In this document: piece by piece, positions 25,519-34,308 of the stretch
Numbering within the stretch: position 1 is the first letter of the stretch
Layout of the letters: each line of letters begins with the position of its first letter
Source: Spyradosoma sp004558035
GTDB lineage: Bacteria; Verrucomicrobiota; Verrucomicrobiia; Opitutales; UBA953
Direction of reading: 5' to 3'
DNA: 64,000 nucleotides
Assembly (NCBI RefSeq): GCF_050314555.1
Contig: NZ_JBNPNH010000010.1
Coordinates: forward strand, 1-64,000
Program-made: the position numbers and the translations under genes
The notes under the pieces: model-generated
Databases searched by the model: none
What the model was told of the DNA's origin: nothing
What the model saw: only the letters and a program-made list of their open reading frames with translations

Positions 25519-26160
25519 ATGAAAAACTCATTCCTCGAAAAAACGACGAAACGCGCGGCGGGAACGCTCGCGCTCCTGCTCGCGGCGACCGCTCTCGCCG
25601 CCGAAACCGACGCGACCGTCGCCGTTCCCGAAACGGATCCCCTCGGCTGCGCCGTTTCGCTCGACCTCGTTTACGCGTCCGCGACGGCGAGCGCCACGCG
25701 CGGCGGCGTGGACATGGCGGGTCTCGACGTCCGCATCGCGCGCGAAATCGACGAAAACTCGCGCATCGACCTCGGTCTGCTCATGCTCGGCGGCGAAGAG
25801 GATTTTTACGACGACGACCTCACTTCGACCTCCGTCGCCCTGCTCGGCGGCTACCGCGCGACGTTCGACCTCGTTCCCGACAGACTGACGCTGCACGCGG
25901 GCGCACGCCTCGGGCTCGCCGTCGTCGGCTACGTCGTCGACGAAGGGCGCGCCGGCGGCTGGGATCATTACAGCAGCGATTCCGACCTCTGCCTCGCCTA
26001 CGCCGGGGAAGTCGGCTTCACCTTCGCGTTCAACGAAAAATGGGCGGTGCACGGCGGCTATTCGTACTTCGGCAACACCGCCTCCGTCGGCGGCAGCGCG
26101 CTGAAGTTCCGCGACCAGCAGTACCACCTGTTCTCGCTCGGCGCGGAATACCGTTTCTGA
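25519..26160 (+). CDS. Small outer-membrane beta-barrel protein
   Basis: 213 residues with a signal peptide (RAAGTLALLLAATALAA) and about eight alternating amphipathic strands, e.g. LGCAVSLDLVYASATASAT, TSVALLGGYRATF, LTLHAGARLGLAVVGYVV, WAVHGGYSYFG and a terminal LFSLGAEYRF ending in Phe. This is an OmpA/OmpX-like porin fold of unknown role. A weak promoter (TTGTCA 25481-25486, TTAACT 25503-25508) precedes it. The next small membrane protein gene starts 22 bp after its stop. Confidence 0.75.
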   Translation: MKNSFLEKTTKRAAGTLALLLAATALAAETDATVAVPETDPLGCAVSLDLVYASATASATRGGVDMAGLDVRIAREIDENSRIDLGLLMLGGEEDFYDDDLTSTSVALLGGYRATFDLVPDRLTLHAGARLGLAVVGYVVDEGRAGGWDHYSSDSDLCLAYAGEVGFTFAFNEKWAVHGGYSYFGNTASVGGSALKFRDQQYHLFSLGAEYRF

Positions 26161-26182
26161 TTCACGACCGGATTTCACGACC

Positions 26183-26491
26183 ATGAGACTCGACAAGGGC
26201 ACGCTGTTCTCCTCGCTCGGGCTGAGCGTCCTCCACTTCCTCTGCGTCATCGTGCTGATGAAATTCCGCCCGGACGTCCTCGCCTCGGGCGACGCGGGCT
26301 CGCTCGCGGACAAGGCGCAGACCGTGCTGATGCAGCCCGGTCTCTGGGTAGCCGACTTCATGGGCTGCATCGCCGACAAGCCGATGTGGTGGATTTTCGT
26401 CCTCCTCAATTCCGCGCTCTGGGGCAACGTCGTCGCCTTCGTGCTCCGCACGTTCTTCTCCAGGCGCTCCTCCGGCAAAAACGCCGACTGA
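26183..26491 (+). CDS. Small two-span membrane protein of unknown function
   Basis: 102 residues with two hydrophobic spans: about 9-26 (SSLGLSVLHFLCVIVLMK) and 68-90 (MWWIFVLLNSALWGNVVAFVL), joined by a 40-residue loop containing ADKAQTVLMQPGLWVADF. No family is recognised. Translation is likely coupled with the barrel gene before and the flavin-binding protein gene 13 bp after. Confidence 0.6.
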   Translation: MRLDKGTLFSSLGLSVLHFLCVIVLMKFRPDVLASGDAGSLADKAQTVLMQPGLWVADFMGCIADKPMWWIFVLLNSALWGNVVAFVLRTFFSRRSSGKNAD

Positions 26492-26504
26492 GCGCCCCCG
26501 CTTC

Positions 26505-26993
26505 ATGACCGACGACGAAAAATTCCGTCCGCGCCGCGCGGACCGCACGCTCCCGCCCGAAGAGGCGGAACGCGTGCTGCGCGAAGCCGAATACGGCACA
26601 ATCTCGATGATCGACCCCGACGGGAACGAGCCCTACGGCGTTCCCGTCTCCTTCGTCTTCTTCGACGGCGCGATCTGGATTCATTCCGCCCGCGAGGGCA
26701 GGAAATTCCGCGTCTTCGCGGACGCGCCGCGCGTGCACTTTTCCGCCGCGCGGAACGTCCGCGCCGTGTTCACGCGTTACTTCACCAGCTTCTACGAATC
26801 CGTCATGGCGGCGGGGAAAATCGTTCCCGTGACCGACGACGCCGAAAAGCGCGCCGCGCTGCGCGAGCTCTGCCGCAAATACCTGCCGGAACACATGGAC
26901 GTCGCCGACGAGCACATCGCGCGTTCGTTCGCCGTCACCGCGATCTTCAAAATCCTCCCCGACCGCCTCTCCGCCAAGGCGAGGCGCCCTTGA
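26505..26993 (+). CDS. Pyridoxamine-5'-phosphate-oxidase-like FMN-binding protein (NimA-like)
   Basis: A 162-residue split-barrel protein. The pattern AERVLREAEYGTISMIDPDG, then PYGVPVSFVFFDGAIWIHSA, then GRKFRVFADAPRVHFSA is that of the NimA/PNPOx-like family that binds FMN and in some members reduces nitro compounds. The family catalytic His is not obvious. A C-terminal helical part follows (KRAALRELCRKYLPEHMDV). Probably a small flavin reductase or redox sensor; resistance to nitroimidazoles should not be assumed. Confidence 0.75.
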   Translation: MTDDEKFRPRRADRTLPPEEAERVLREAEYGTISMIDPDGNEPYGVPVSFVFFDGAIWIHSAREGRKFRVFADAPRVHFSAARNVRAVFTRYFTSFYESVMAAGKIVPVTDDAEKRAALRELCRKYLPEHMDVADEHIARSFAVTAIFKILPDRLSAKARRP

Positions 26994-27110
26994 GGCGCGC
27001 CCGCCGCCGCCGCTTCGCGGGAACGGCGCCTTCCGTGAAAATCCGCGCCTTTTCCCGCGGCTCGCGTGTTGCCTCGCGCGGCGGGAACGCTCATGCTTGC
27101 GCGCACGAAA

Positions 27111-29501
27111 ATGACGGCTTACGAAAACGATTTTTTCCGAGACGAAAACGACGCGGCGCGCGTTCCCGCCGCTTCCGCGGACGCGCGGAGCGCCTGGCTG
27201 CTCGGCGTCTGCGGCATGGGCGTCGGCCCGCTCGCGATCTACATGCGCGGCGAGGGCTGGGACGTCTCCGGCTGGGACGACGCGGCGGATTCGCCGATGC
27301 GCGCGTTTCTCGTCCGCGCGGGCGTGCGCTTCGTCGAGCGTCTGCCCGCGGGAACGGCGGTCGTCGGGCGTTCCAGCGCCGTGAAGCCGGGCAATCCGCA
27401 TTACGAAGAGGCGGTGAAGAACGGCTGCCGCCTGCTGCGCCGCGGGGAGCTGCTCGCCGAACGCGCCGCGTCCAAAAAGCTGATCGCCGTCTGCGGCAGC
27501 CACGGCAAGACGACGACGAGCGGCATGCTCGCGCAGACGCTCGCCGCGGCGGGAACGGACGCGGGCTACGTGCTCGGCGGGCTTTACCGCGACGCGGAAA
27601 TGCCGCCCGCGCGCTGCTCGACGACGAGCGACTGGCTCGTCGCCGAAGTGGACGAAAGCGACGGCACGATCCGGCATTTTTCGCCGGAAATCACCGTCGC
27701 CGTCAATCTCGACTGGGACCATCCCGACTACTACAAGACCGAGGCGGATCTGGAGCGCACGTTTCGCGAGCTCTTCGAGCGCACGCGCCGCGCCGTGTTC
27801 GTTCCCGCGGGCAACGCGCGGCTCGAACGCCTCGCGCGCGGGCTGCGCGTTCCCGTGTTCACGGTCGGCGACGGCGGCGACTACGCCTTCCGCGTCGTGC
27901 GCGCGGGCGCGGCGGAGACGCGGGTCGAGCTCGGCGGCGCGTTCCCGCACGGGCCGCTCGTCCTGCCGGTCGCGGGAACGTTCAACACGCAGAACGCGAT
28001 GCTCGCACTCGCGGCGACGGCTTTCGTCTGCGGCGGGAAAATCGGCGTCGCCCCGCTCGGAAAATTTCCCGGAATGCGCCGACGCCAGGATCGCCTCTAC
28101 GCGGGCGAGCGGCTCAGCGTGTTCGCGGACTACGCGCACCATCCGACGGAGATCGCGGCGCTGCTCCGCCTGCTGCGCGAGACGCACCTGGGGCGCCTCG
28201 TCGTCGTCTTTCAGCCGCACCGCCACTCGCGCACACGGCAGTACGCGGCGGCGTTCGCGGAGGCGCTTTCGCTCGCCGACGAGGCGATGATTCTGCCCGT
28301 TTACGCCGCGGGCGAGGCGAAGATTTCCGGCGGCGAAAGCGAGGACATCCTCGCCGCCGTCGCCGCGGGAACGCGCCCGCTCCGCGTCTGCGCGGACGCC
28401 GAGGAAACCCTCGCGCGGCTCCGCGAAATCGCCGAGGAGATTTTTTCCGGCGCGGGCGAGGAGACCGTCGTCGCCTTCGTCGGCGCGGGCGACATCGACC
28501 GCATCGCCGCCGCGCCGTTCGCGCGCGAACTCTGGCTGCGCGAAGCGGGGCGCCCGCGCGGGAACGCCGAGGATTTCGGGACGCGCATGGCTCGCCTGCT
28601 CCCGCCGAAGACGGTTTTCCGCGCCGACGAAAATCTCGGCGCGCGCACGACGCTCGGCGTCGGCGGGAACGCCGCGTGGTACGCCGAGCCGGAAGACGCG
28701 AACGCCCTGCTCGTGCTGCTGCGCGGCGCGCGCGTTTACGGGCTGCCGACGTTCGCGCTCGGCCGCGGCTCGAACCTGCTCGTCTCCGACGCTGGCTTCC
28801 CGGGGCTCGTCGTCCGCCTCGCGGGCGAAGGCTGGGCGCGCGTCCGGCGGGAACGCGACGCCGCCGACGGCGCGGCGACGCTGGACGTCGGCGCGGGCGC
28901 GAAGCTGAAGGAGCTCTGCGCCTTCGCCGCGCGCGAAGGGCTGGGCGGCTTCGAATTTCTCGACGGCATTCCGGGCACGCTCGGCGGCGCGCTGCGCATG
29001 AACGCGGGCGCGCACGGCGCGTCCGTCTTCGACCGCGTCGTCTCCGTCGAATGGCTCACGCCCGAAGGCGTCCGCCGCGAAGCGCCGCGGGAGAGCCTGA
29101 ATCCGCGCTACCGCGACTGCCCCGAGCTGCACGGCGCGATCGTGCTCGGGGCGCGTCTGCGCGCGGCGGGAACGCGCCCGAGCGAGGCGATTTTCGCGGA
29201 AATGCGGCGGCTCGCGGAAATCCGCCGCGCGTCCCAGCCGCGGGAACGCTCCGCGGGCTGCACGTTCAAGAATCCGCCCGGCGAAAGCGCGGGCAGGCTC
29301 ATCGACTCGCTCGGGCTGAAGGGATCGCGCGTCGGCGGCGCCGTCGTCTCCGCCGCGCACGCGAACTTCATCACGACGGACGCGGGCGCGACGGCGGCGG
29401 ACGTGGAGGCGCTCGTGCGGCGCGTGCGCGGCGTCGTCGAAGCGGAAACGGGCGTCCGCCTCGACCCGGAAATCATCCTTCTCGGCGGCTCGTGGGAATA
29501 G
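27111..29501 (+). CDS. Fused UDP-N-acetylmuramate-L-alanine ligase / UDP-N-acetylmuramate dehydrogenase
   Basis: One 796-residue protein carries two successive cell-wall enzymes. Residues 1-480 are a Mur ligase of the MurC/Mpl family: N-terminal LLGVCGMGVGPLAIYMR, ATP loop CGSHGKTTTSGM, EVDESDGTIRHF, LDWDHPDYY, FADYAHHPTEI and FQPHRHSRTR. Residues about 490-796 are MurB: LGVGGNAAWYAEP, LGRGSNLLVSD, GIPGTLGGALRMNAGAHG, SAGCTFKNPPGESAGRLID and AHANFITTDAGA. MurB makes UDP-MurNAc and MurC adds L-Ala, so the fusion could channel the product. The loop before MurB is SAGC, giving Cys where many enzymes use Ser as proton donor. Two further Met codons upstream (27066, 27093) are possible starts. Confidence 0.9.
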   Translation: MTAYENDFFRDENDAARVPAASADARSAWLLGVCGMGVGPLAIYMRGEGWDVSGWDDAADSPMRAFLVRAGVRFVERLPAGTAVVGRSSAVKPGNPHYEEAVKNGCRLLRRGELLAERAASKKLIAVCGSHGKTTTSGMLAQTLAAAGTDAGYVLGGLYRDAEMPPARCSTTSDWLVAEVDESDGTIRHFSPEITVAVNLDWDHPDYYKTEADLERTFRELFERTRRAVFVPAGNARLERLARGLRVPVFTVGDGGDYAFRVVRAGAAETRVELGGAFPHGPLVLPVAGTFNTQNAMLALAATAFVCGGKIGVAPLGKFPGMRRRQDRLYAGERLSVFADYAHHPTEIAALLRLLRETHLGRLVVVFQPHRHSRTRQYAAAFAEALSLADEAMILPVYAAGEAKISGGESEDILAAVAAGTRPLRVCADAEETLARLREIAEEIFSGAGEETVVAFVGAGDIDRIAAAPFARELWLREAGRPRGNAEDFGTRMARLLPPKTVFRADENLGARTTLGVGGNAAWYAEPEDANALLVLLRGARVYGLPTFALGRGSNLLVSDAGFPGLVVRLAGEGWARVRRERDAADGAATLDVGAGAKLKELCAFAAREGLGGFEFLDGIPGTLGGALRMNAGAHGASVFDRVVSVEWLTPEGVRREAPRESLNPRYRDCPELHGAIVLGARLRAAGTRPSEAIFAEMRRLAEIRRASQPRERSAGCTFKNPPGESAGRLIDSLGLKGSRVGGAVVSAAHANFITTDAGATAADVEALVRRVRGVVEAETGVRLDPEIILLGGSWE

Positions 29502-29598
29502 CGCGCGGGAACGCCCGCCGCCCGTTTCATCGGCGTCGCGCGCGGGAACGCCTCTTTAGGCTTTAAGCTCCGGGCGTTAAGCCTTATCTTTCCCCGCC

Positions 29599-30561
29599 AT
29601 GAAAAAATCCGATGCAGACAGGCGAAAGCTCTTCGCGGGAACGGAAAAATTCGAGACGCTCCGCGACTGGACGCGCTTCGGCACGTCGCTTTTCCGCCGC
29701 GAAAATCTCTTTTTCGGGCAGGGCTGCCCGAGCGCCTACGACGAAGCGCTCTACCTCGTGCAGAGCGCGCTGCATCTGCCGCTCGACGGGCCGGAGACCT
29801 TTTTCGACGCGCGCCTCACGCCCGCCGAAACCGAAGCCGTGAAGGACGCGCTGTTCCGCCGCGCCGTCGAGCGCGTTCCCGCCGCCTACATCACGCGCGA
29901 GGCGTGGCTCGGCGACCTGCGTTTCTACGTGGACGAACGCGTCATCATCCCGCGCTCGTATTTCGCGGAAATCATTCCCGAACAGCTCCCGCAGTGGATC
30001 GCGGACATCGACGCCGTCGAGCGCGTCGCGGACGTCTGCACCGGCGGCGGCTCGCTCGCGGTCCTGCTCGCGCGCGCGTTCCCGAACGCCCGCGTGGACG
30101 CGTGCGACATTTCCGACGCCGCGCTCGAAGTCGCCGCGAAGAACGTTGCCGACTACGGGCTCGACGGGCGCGTCTCGCTCTTCCGCTCCGACGTGCTCGC
30201 CGACGTTCCCGCGGAAAAAGACGCCTACGACGTCATCATATCCAATCCGCCCTACGAGCCCGAGGCGCTCCGCGAGACGCTTCCGGAGGAATTCCGCCGC
30301 GAGCCCGACGGCGCGCTCTTTTCGGGCGCGGACGGCATGGACGTCATCCGCAGGCTGCTGCCGCAGGCGGCGGAAAAGCTCAAACCCTCAGGGCTGCTTC
30401 TCATCGAAGTCGGCGGCCTGCAGGACGCGCTCGAAGCCGCGTTCCCGCAGATCGAATTCAACTGGCTCGCGACCGAAGACGCGTCGGACTGCGTCTGCCT
30501 CATTCACGCCTCGTCGCTGAAAAAAGCCTTCGCGAAAAAACGCGGACGCGCCGCCCGATGA
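29599..30561 (+). CDS. prmB: PrmB-like protein-glutamine N5-methyltransferase (ribosomal protein L3 type)
   Basis: 320 residues. The N-terminal helical part (WTRFGTSLFRRENLFFGQG, YDEALYLVQSALHLPLD) matches PrmB, which methylates a Gln of ribosomal protein L3. The methyltransferase core has IIPRSYFAEIIPE, VADVCTGGGSLAVLLARAFP (SAM loop), VDACDISDAALEVA and the catalytic IISNPPYEPEAL. The stop overlaps the next ATG by four bases (ATGA), so it is coupled to the MBL-hydrolase gene. HemK/PrmC is the closest alternative, but the N-terminal segment favours PrmB. Confidence 0.88.
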   Translation: MKKSDADRRKLFAGTEKFETLRDWTRFGTSLFRRENLFFGQGCPSAYDEALYLVQSALHLPLDGPETFFDARLTPAETEAVKDALFRRAVERVPAAYITREAWLGDLRFYVDERVIIPRSYFAEIIPEQLPQWIADIDAVERVADVCTGGGSLAVLLARAFPNARVDACDISDAALEVAAKNVADYGLDGRVSLFRSDVLADVPAEKDAYDVIISNPPYEPEALRETLPEEFRREPDGALFSGADGMDVIRRLLPQAAEKLKPSGLLLIEVGGLQDALEAAFPQIEFNWLATEDASDCVCLIHASSLKKAFAKKRGRAAR

Positions 30562-31337
30562 AATTCCGATTTCAGATTCTCGGCTCGAGCAGCGGCGGCA
30601 ACTGCGCCGTGATTTCGAGCGATTCCGCGACCGTGCTCGTCGACGCCGGATTCTCCGGCAGGAAAATCCGGGACGGGCTCAAGACGCTCGGGCTTTCGCT
30701 CGACCGCGTGGACGCCGTCTTCTTCACGCACGAGCACTCGGACCACACCGCGGGCGTTCCCGGCATTTCCGCGACGGACGGCCTGCGCTTCTTCGCCAAC
30801 CGCGGCACCGCGCGCGAAATCGAGCGCCGCTACAAACGCGCGCTCCCGTGGAATTTCTTCGATTCCGGCGACTCCTTCGAGTTCCGCGACCTGCGCGTGA
30901 CGACCTTCGCGATCCCGCACGATTCGCAGGACGCCGTCGGCTACGCGTTCGAGTTCGGCGGCGAAAAGCTCGTCTGGCTCACCGACTGCGGGAAGATCAC
31001 GAATCTCGTGCGCGCGAAGCTCGCGGACGCGGACGCGCTCGCCATCGAGTCCAACTACGACCCGGAGCTGCTGAACCGCTCCGACCGCCCGGAAGAGCTG
31101 AAGAACCGCATCCGCGGCACGCACGGGCACCTCTCCAACGGCCAGTGCGCGGAATTTCTCGCGGAACACGACTGCGCGCGCCTGCGGCACGTCTTTTTCG
31201 CGCACGTGAGCCGCGAATGCAACGCGCTCGACCGCATCGCGGGCACGTCGCTCGCCGCCGTCGCCGGCCGCTGCGGGAACGCCTCCGTCGTGGACCCGAG
31301 CGCCTTCCTCCCGCCCTCCGCCGGCTTCGGCTTCTGA
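30558..31337 (+). CDS. MBL-fold metallohydrolase (YycJ/WalJ-like)
   Basis: 259 residues of the metallo-beta-lactamase fold. LGSSSGGNCAVISSDSATVLVDAG is followed by the metal motif FFTHEHSDHTAG, IPHDSQDAVGY, VWLTDCGKI, AIESNYDPELL and the late GHLSNGQC with FFAHVSRECN. This order is that of YycJ/WalJ, an exonuclease-like hydrolase linked to DNA maintenance and, in Firmicutes, to the WalRK operon. No two-component genes are nearby. It begins within the prmB stop codon. Confidence 0.85.
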   Translation: MKFRFQILGSSSGGNCAVISSDSATVLVDAGFSGRKIRDGLKTLGLSLDRVDAVFFTHEHSDHTAGVPGISATDGLRFFANRGTAREIERRYKRALPWNFFDSGDSFEFRDLRVTTFAIPHDSQDAVGYAFEFGGEKLVWLTDCGKITNLVRAKLADADALAIESNYDPELLNRSDRPEELKNRIRGTHGHLSNGQCAEFLAEHDCARLRHVFFAHVSRECNALDRIAGTSLAAVAGRCGNASVVDPSAFLPPSAGFGF

Positions 31338-31413
31338 GCGGGCGCGGAATTCGTCTCGTTTCCGCGGATTTCGGCTTGCAAAGCGCGGACGATTTCTCAA
31401 ACTCATCAACACC

Positions 31414-32004
31414 ATGACAAAACCCCTGATTGTTCTTCTGACTGCCGCGCTCGCGCTGAGCGTCGGCGTTCCCGCAATCGCGCAGCAGACGCGCGCCGTT
31501 CCCGAATCCGCCGCCGAAGCGGCGAGCCCGTGGGAAAAGCTCTTCCCGTCGGGCCTGATCGTCGCGGGCGAAAAAGCCTCGAAGGCGAACAAGAATCATT
31601 TCCGCGAGCTCGAAGACAAGTTCGTCGGCGTCTATTTTTCGGCGAAGTGGTGCGGCTTCTGCCATTACTTCACGCCGCAGCTCGCGAAATTCCAGAAGAA
31701 GCACAGGGCGCGCTTCGCCGTCGTGTTCTCCAGCTCGGACAAGTCGGAGTCCGCCATGATCGCCTACGCCAAACAGTACAAGATGAACAAGCAGAAATGG
31801 CTGGCGCTGCCGCTCGGCTCGCGTCCCGCGGTCTCGGGCGGCGGCGGGCTGCCGACGCTCATCGTGTTCGCGCCGGACGGCACCGAGCTCACGCGGCTTT
31901 CGGGCGCGTCGGAGGCGATGCGGTCCGGCGACGACGACCCGCGGCTCTTCAAGGATCTCGCGGAAAAGATGTCCGCCTGGGAAGAGGCGCACGCCGCCGA
32001 GTAA
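31414..32004 (+). CDS. Exported thioredoxin-like protein
   Basis: 196 residues with a signal peptide (IVLLTAALALSVGVPAIAQ) and a thioredoxin fold: FVGVYFSAKWCGFCHYFTPQL holds the redox pair WCGFC, with the cis-Pro loop GGGGLPTLIVF and the strand after it. The form is close to nucleoredoxin/TlpA-type periplasmic reductases. It probably reduces or isomerises disulfides of exported proteins. The next gene begins 28 bp downstream, so the two may share a transcript. Confidence 0.82.
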   Translation: MTKPLIVLLTAALALSVGVPAIAQQTRAVPESAAEAASPWEKLFPSGLIVAGEKASKANKNHFRELEDKFVGVYFSAKWCGFCHYFTPQLAKFQKKHRARFAVVFSSSDKSESAMIAYAKQYKMNKQKWLALPLGSRPAVSGGGGLPTLIVFAPDGTELTRLSGASEAMRSGDDDPRLFKDLAEKMSAWEEAHAAE

Positions 32005-32032
32005 GCGCGGCGACGCGGCGGGAACGCGCGCG

Positions 32033-33373
32033 ATGAAGGACTTTTCAGAGATTTCCGAGGCGCTCGCGGGAACGCCGCTCTTTTCCGGAAAGACGTGGCG
32101 CGTCGCCGCGGAGCCGTGGCGTTTTTCCGAAGAAGCGGCGCGCGGACTGCGCGAAATCGGCGACGCCTGCGCGGCGTTTTACCGCGCGCTGGAACGCCTT
32201 TATCTCGCGGGCGCGGCGGGAAAAAATCTGCTCCGCAACGGCGAGCTCCGCGCTCCGTGGGCGGCGGAGATTCTCGACCGCGGAAAGCCGCCGGAGCTCC
32301 TCGCGCACGGCCGCGCGCCCGCGCTCGCGGGAACGCTCCCGCCGGTCATCCGCCCCGACCTGCTGGCGACGGAGACGGGCTTCGCGCTGACGGAGCTCGA
32401 CAGCGTGCCCGGCGGCGTCGGGCTGACGGCGTTTCTCGCGCGGCTCTACGGCTGCGCCGACGCGATGCCGGAGCTTTTTCTGAACGCGGTCCGCGGCGGG
32501 AACGCGGACGCGCGCGTCGTCGTCGCGGTCTCCGAAGAGGCGGCGACGTACCGTCCGGAATTCGAATGGCTCGCGGAGACGCTGCGGCGGGAACGCGGCG
32601 CGGCGATCGAAGTCTGCGATCCGAACGAGCTCGAAATCTCGGACGCGGGCGTCTTTTTCGCGGGAAAGCGCGCCGACGTCGTCTACCGCTTCTTCGAGCT
32701 TTTCGACCTGGCGAACTTCCGCGGCGCGGCGGCGCTCGCGGCGCAGGCGGAACGCGGGAACGTGCGCGTCGTGCCGCCGATGCGCGCGTTTCAGGAAGAA
32801 AAACTTTCCCTCGCCCTGTTCCGCCACCCGAGCCTGGAACCGTTCTGGCGCGAGGCGCTCGGCGAACGGCATTTCGGGACGCTGCGCGGAATCGTTCCCG
32901 CGACGTGGATCGTCGAGCCGCTCGGCGAACTGCCCGCGGGCGCGCTGCTGCACGCGCCGCGCCCGATGCGCGACTGGCAGGAACTGGCGCGCGCGCCGCG
33001 GCGGGAACGCGACTTCGTGCTCAAGGCGAGCGGATTCGCGGAAAACGCGTGGGGCGCGCGCAGCGTGACGGTCGGGAACGACGCGTCGCAGACCGAATGG
33101 GCGGCGGCGGTGGACGAAGCGCTCTCGGCGGGCGCGCGCGGCTCGCTCTACGTGCTCCAGGAATTCCGCAAGCCGAAGCGCGTGCCCTTCGCGGTCTTCG
33201 ACGACGCGGGAACGCGCCGCGAAACGCTCGGCCGCGCGCGGATCTGCCCGTATTACTTCGTCGGTCCGGACGGCTCGACGACGCTCGGCGGCGCGCTCGC
33301 GACCGTCTGCCCCGCCGACAAGAAGATCATCCACGGCATGAGCTCCGCCTCGCTCGCGCCGTGCGCGTTCTGA
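32033..33373 (+). CDS. Unidentified protein with a possible ATP-grasp-like fold
   Basis: 446 residues, soluble, no signal peptide or membrane span. Conserved-looking segments are IRPDLLATETGFALTELDSVPGG, ARVVVAVSEEAATYRPEFEWL, VVYRFFELFDL, RVVPPMRAFQEEKLSLALF, DFVLKASGFAENAWGARSV and a late LYVLQEFRKPKRVPF. The last two recall the Lys and substrate loops of circularly permuted ATP-grasp enzymes such as glutathionylspermidine synthase-like ligases. I do not recognise a named family, so the fold is an inference. It is followed by a good terminator at 33448. Confidence 0.5.
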   Translation: MKDFSEISEALAGTPLFSGKTWRVAAEPWRFSEEAARGLREIGDACAAFYRALERLYLAGAAGKNLLRNGELRAPWAAEILDRGKPPELLAHGRAPALAGTLPPVIRPDLLATETGFALTELDSVPGGVGLTAFLARLYGCADAMPELFLNAVRGGNADARVVVAVSEEAATYRPEFEWLAETLRRERGAAIEVCDPNELEISDAGVFFAGKRADVVYRFFELFDLANFRGAAALAAQAERGNVRVVPPMRAFQEEKLSLALFRHPSLEPFWREALGERHFGTLRGIVPATWIVEPLGELPAGALLHAPRPMRDWQELARAPRRERDFVLKASGFAENAWGARSVTVGNDASQTEWAAAVDEALSAGARGSLYVLQEFRKPKRVPFAVFDDAGTRRETLGRARICPYYFVGPDGSTTLGGALATVCPADKKIIHGMSSASLAPCAF

Positions 33374-33447
33374 GCGCGCCCGCGTCCCGCGCCCGGAACC
33401 GCATACAGACCGAAGCGCGAAACGTCGTTTTTCGAGAAAATGACGAC

Positions 33448-33485
33448 GGGCGGCCTACCCCTAAGCCGCCCGCCTTTATTTTCTA
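33448..33485 (+). terminator. Intrinsic terminator after the ATP-grasp-like gene
   Basis: GGGCGGC (33448-33454) pairs with GCCGCCC (33465-33471) around a 10-base loop and is followed by GCCTTTATTTTCT. One of the few terminators here not made from the GGGAACG word. Confidence 0.7.
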
Positions 33486-33507
33486 TATCTCGTTGCTTAT
33501 TACCCCA

Positions 33508-33526
33508 TCTCTCACTACGTGAGAGA
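33508..33526. promoter_or_regulatory. Perfect palindrome in AT-rich spacer
   Basis: TCTCTCAC-TAC-GTGAGAGA, 8-bp arms and 3-bp centre. It may be a regulator binding site or part of a second terminator (followed by AAAAAG and TTTT further on). It lies 290 bp upstream of fabZ. Confidence 0.4.
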
Positions 33527-33818
33527 AAAAGTTTTAAAATTATGTGAATGAATAAATCTTTTTTTCGGGAAATGCGCAAGCACTTTTTTGAAAAATTTTT
33601 AAAACCGCCTTGGAAGCCGCATAAATAAAGGAAACTTTTTTCATCGCGGCCTGGAAATCTTCCGCTTTCTTTTGGGAAACGGACGCGTTTCCGGGAGAAA
33701 AAGCGCGTTTTCTGAGGCGTTTTCCGCGGAGCGGAACGACGCGCGCGACGGCGTTCCCGCGCGCGGCGGTTTTTCGCGCTTTCATCCGCGGCGCGGGAAC
33801 GCTAAGCTCTTGCGCGCT

Positions 33819-34259
33819 ATGACAGAAGAAGTTCTCCAGGCCATTCCTCACCGCCCGCCGTTTTTGTTCATCGACAAGGTCGTCGAGACCCGCGCGGACG
33901 GCATCACGTGTTCCCGCACGTTCCGCGCGGACGAAAAATTCTACGAAGGGCACTATCCGAACGCGCCGCTCACGCCGGGCGTGCTGCTCTGCGAAAGCGT
34001 CTTTCAGGCGGCGGCGATCTATCTCGTGAAGAAGGCGCAGGCGAGCGGGGACGCGGATTTCGCGAACCGCACGCCCGTGCTCTGCCGCATCGAGAACGCG
34101 AAGTTCAAGGGCATGGTCTTCCCCGGCGACGAAATCGTCATCGACGTGAAGGACGGGGAAACGCTCGCGGGCTTCTACTATCTCACGGGAACGGTGCGCA
34201 GCGCGGGCAAGATCGTTCTGCAGATCAAGTTCGCGTTGGCGATGATCGAGAAAAAATGA
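33819..34259 (+). CDS. fabZ: 3-hydroxyacyl-[acyl-carrier-protein] dehydratase
   Basis: Dehydrates 3-hydroxyacyl-ACP in type II fatty-acid synthesis. The 146-residue hot-dog protein has IPHRPPFLFIDKVVE at the start (catalytic His), GHYPNAPLTPGVLLCE (catalytic Glu helix), then KFKGMVFPGDEIVIDV. Length is typical. The chosen ATG at 33819 leaves no extension; upstream frame codons do not resemble the family. fabI is the next housekeeping gene on this strand, but a GxxExxY cassette has been placed between them. Confidence 0.93.
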   Translation: MTEEVLQAIPHRPPFLFIDKVVETRADGITCSRTFRADEKFYEGHYPNAPLTPGVLLCESVFQAAAIYLVKKAQASGDADFANRTPVLCRIENAKFKGMVFPGDEIVIDVKDGETLAGFYYLTGTVRSAGKIVLQIKFALAMIEKK

Positions 34260-34280
34260 CCGCCGATCCGGTGCGAAACA

Positions 34281-34308
34281 CCACGGATGAACACCAATGG
34301 ACACGGAT
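34281..34308 (+). repeat. Left inverted repeat of the GxxExxY cassette
   Basis: A 28-bp word beginning CCACGGATGAACAC and ending GGACACGGAT. Its reverse complement, with two mismatches, is at 34715-34742. The start codon of the enclosed gene (34297) lies inside it, so the first residues MDTD are encoded by the repeat. A degenerate solo copy is at 41333-41359. Confidence 0.8.

Larger units (their letters stand above)
33374..33818. other. AT-rich spacer before fabZ
   Basis: These 445 bases hold no credible gene. They contain a rho-independent terminator (33448-33485), a perfect 8-bp-arm palindrome at 33508-33526, and about 100 AT-rich bases (33527-33630) in which the recurring GCGGGAACGC word is missing. 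From 33740 on, GC content and the recurring word return ahead of fabZ. Confidence 0.55.

Noticed and set aside
26406..29360. A 984-codon minus-strand frame across the FMN-binding and murC-murB genes
   Set aside because: Antisense to genes with full motif sets, compositionally odd, no recognisable domain.
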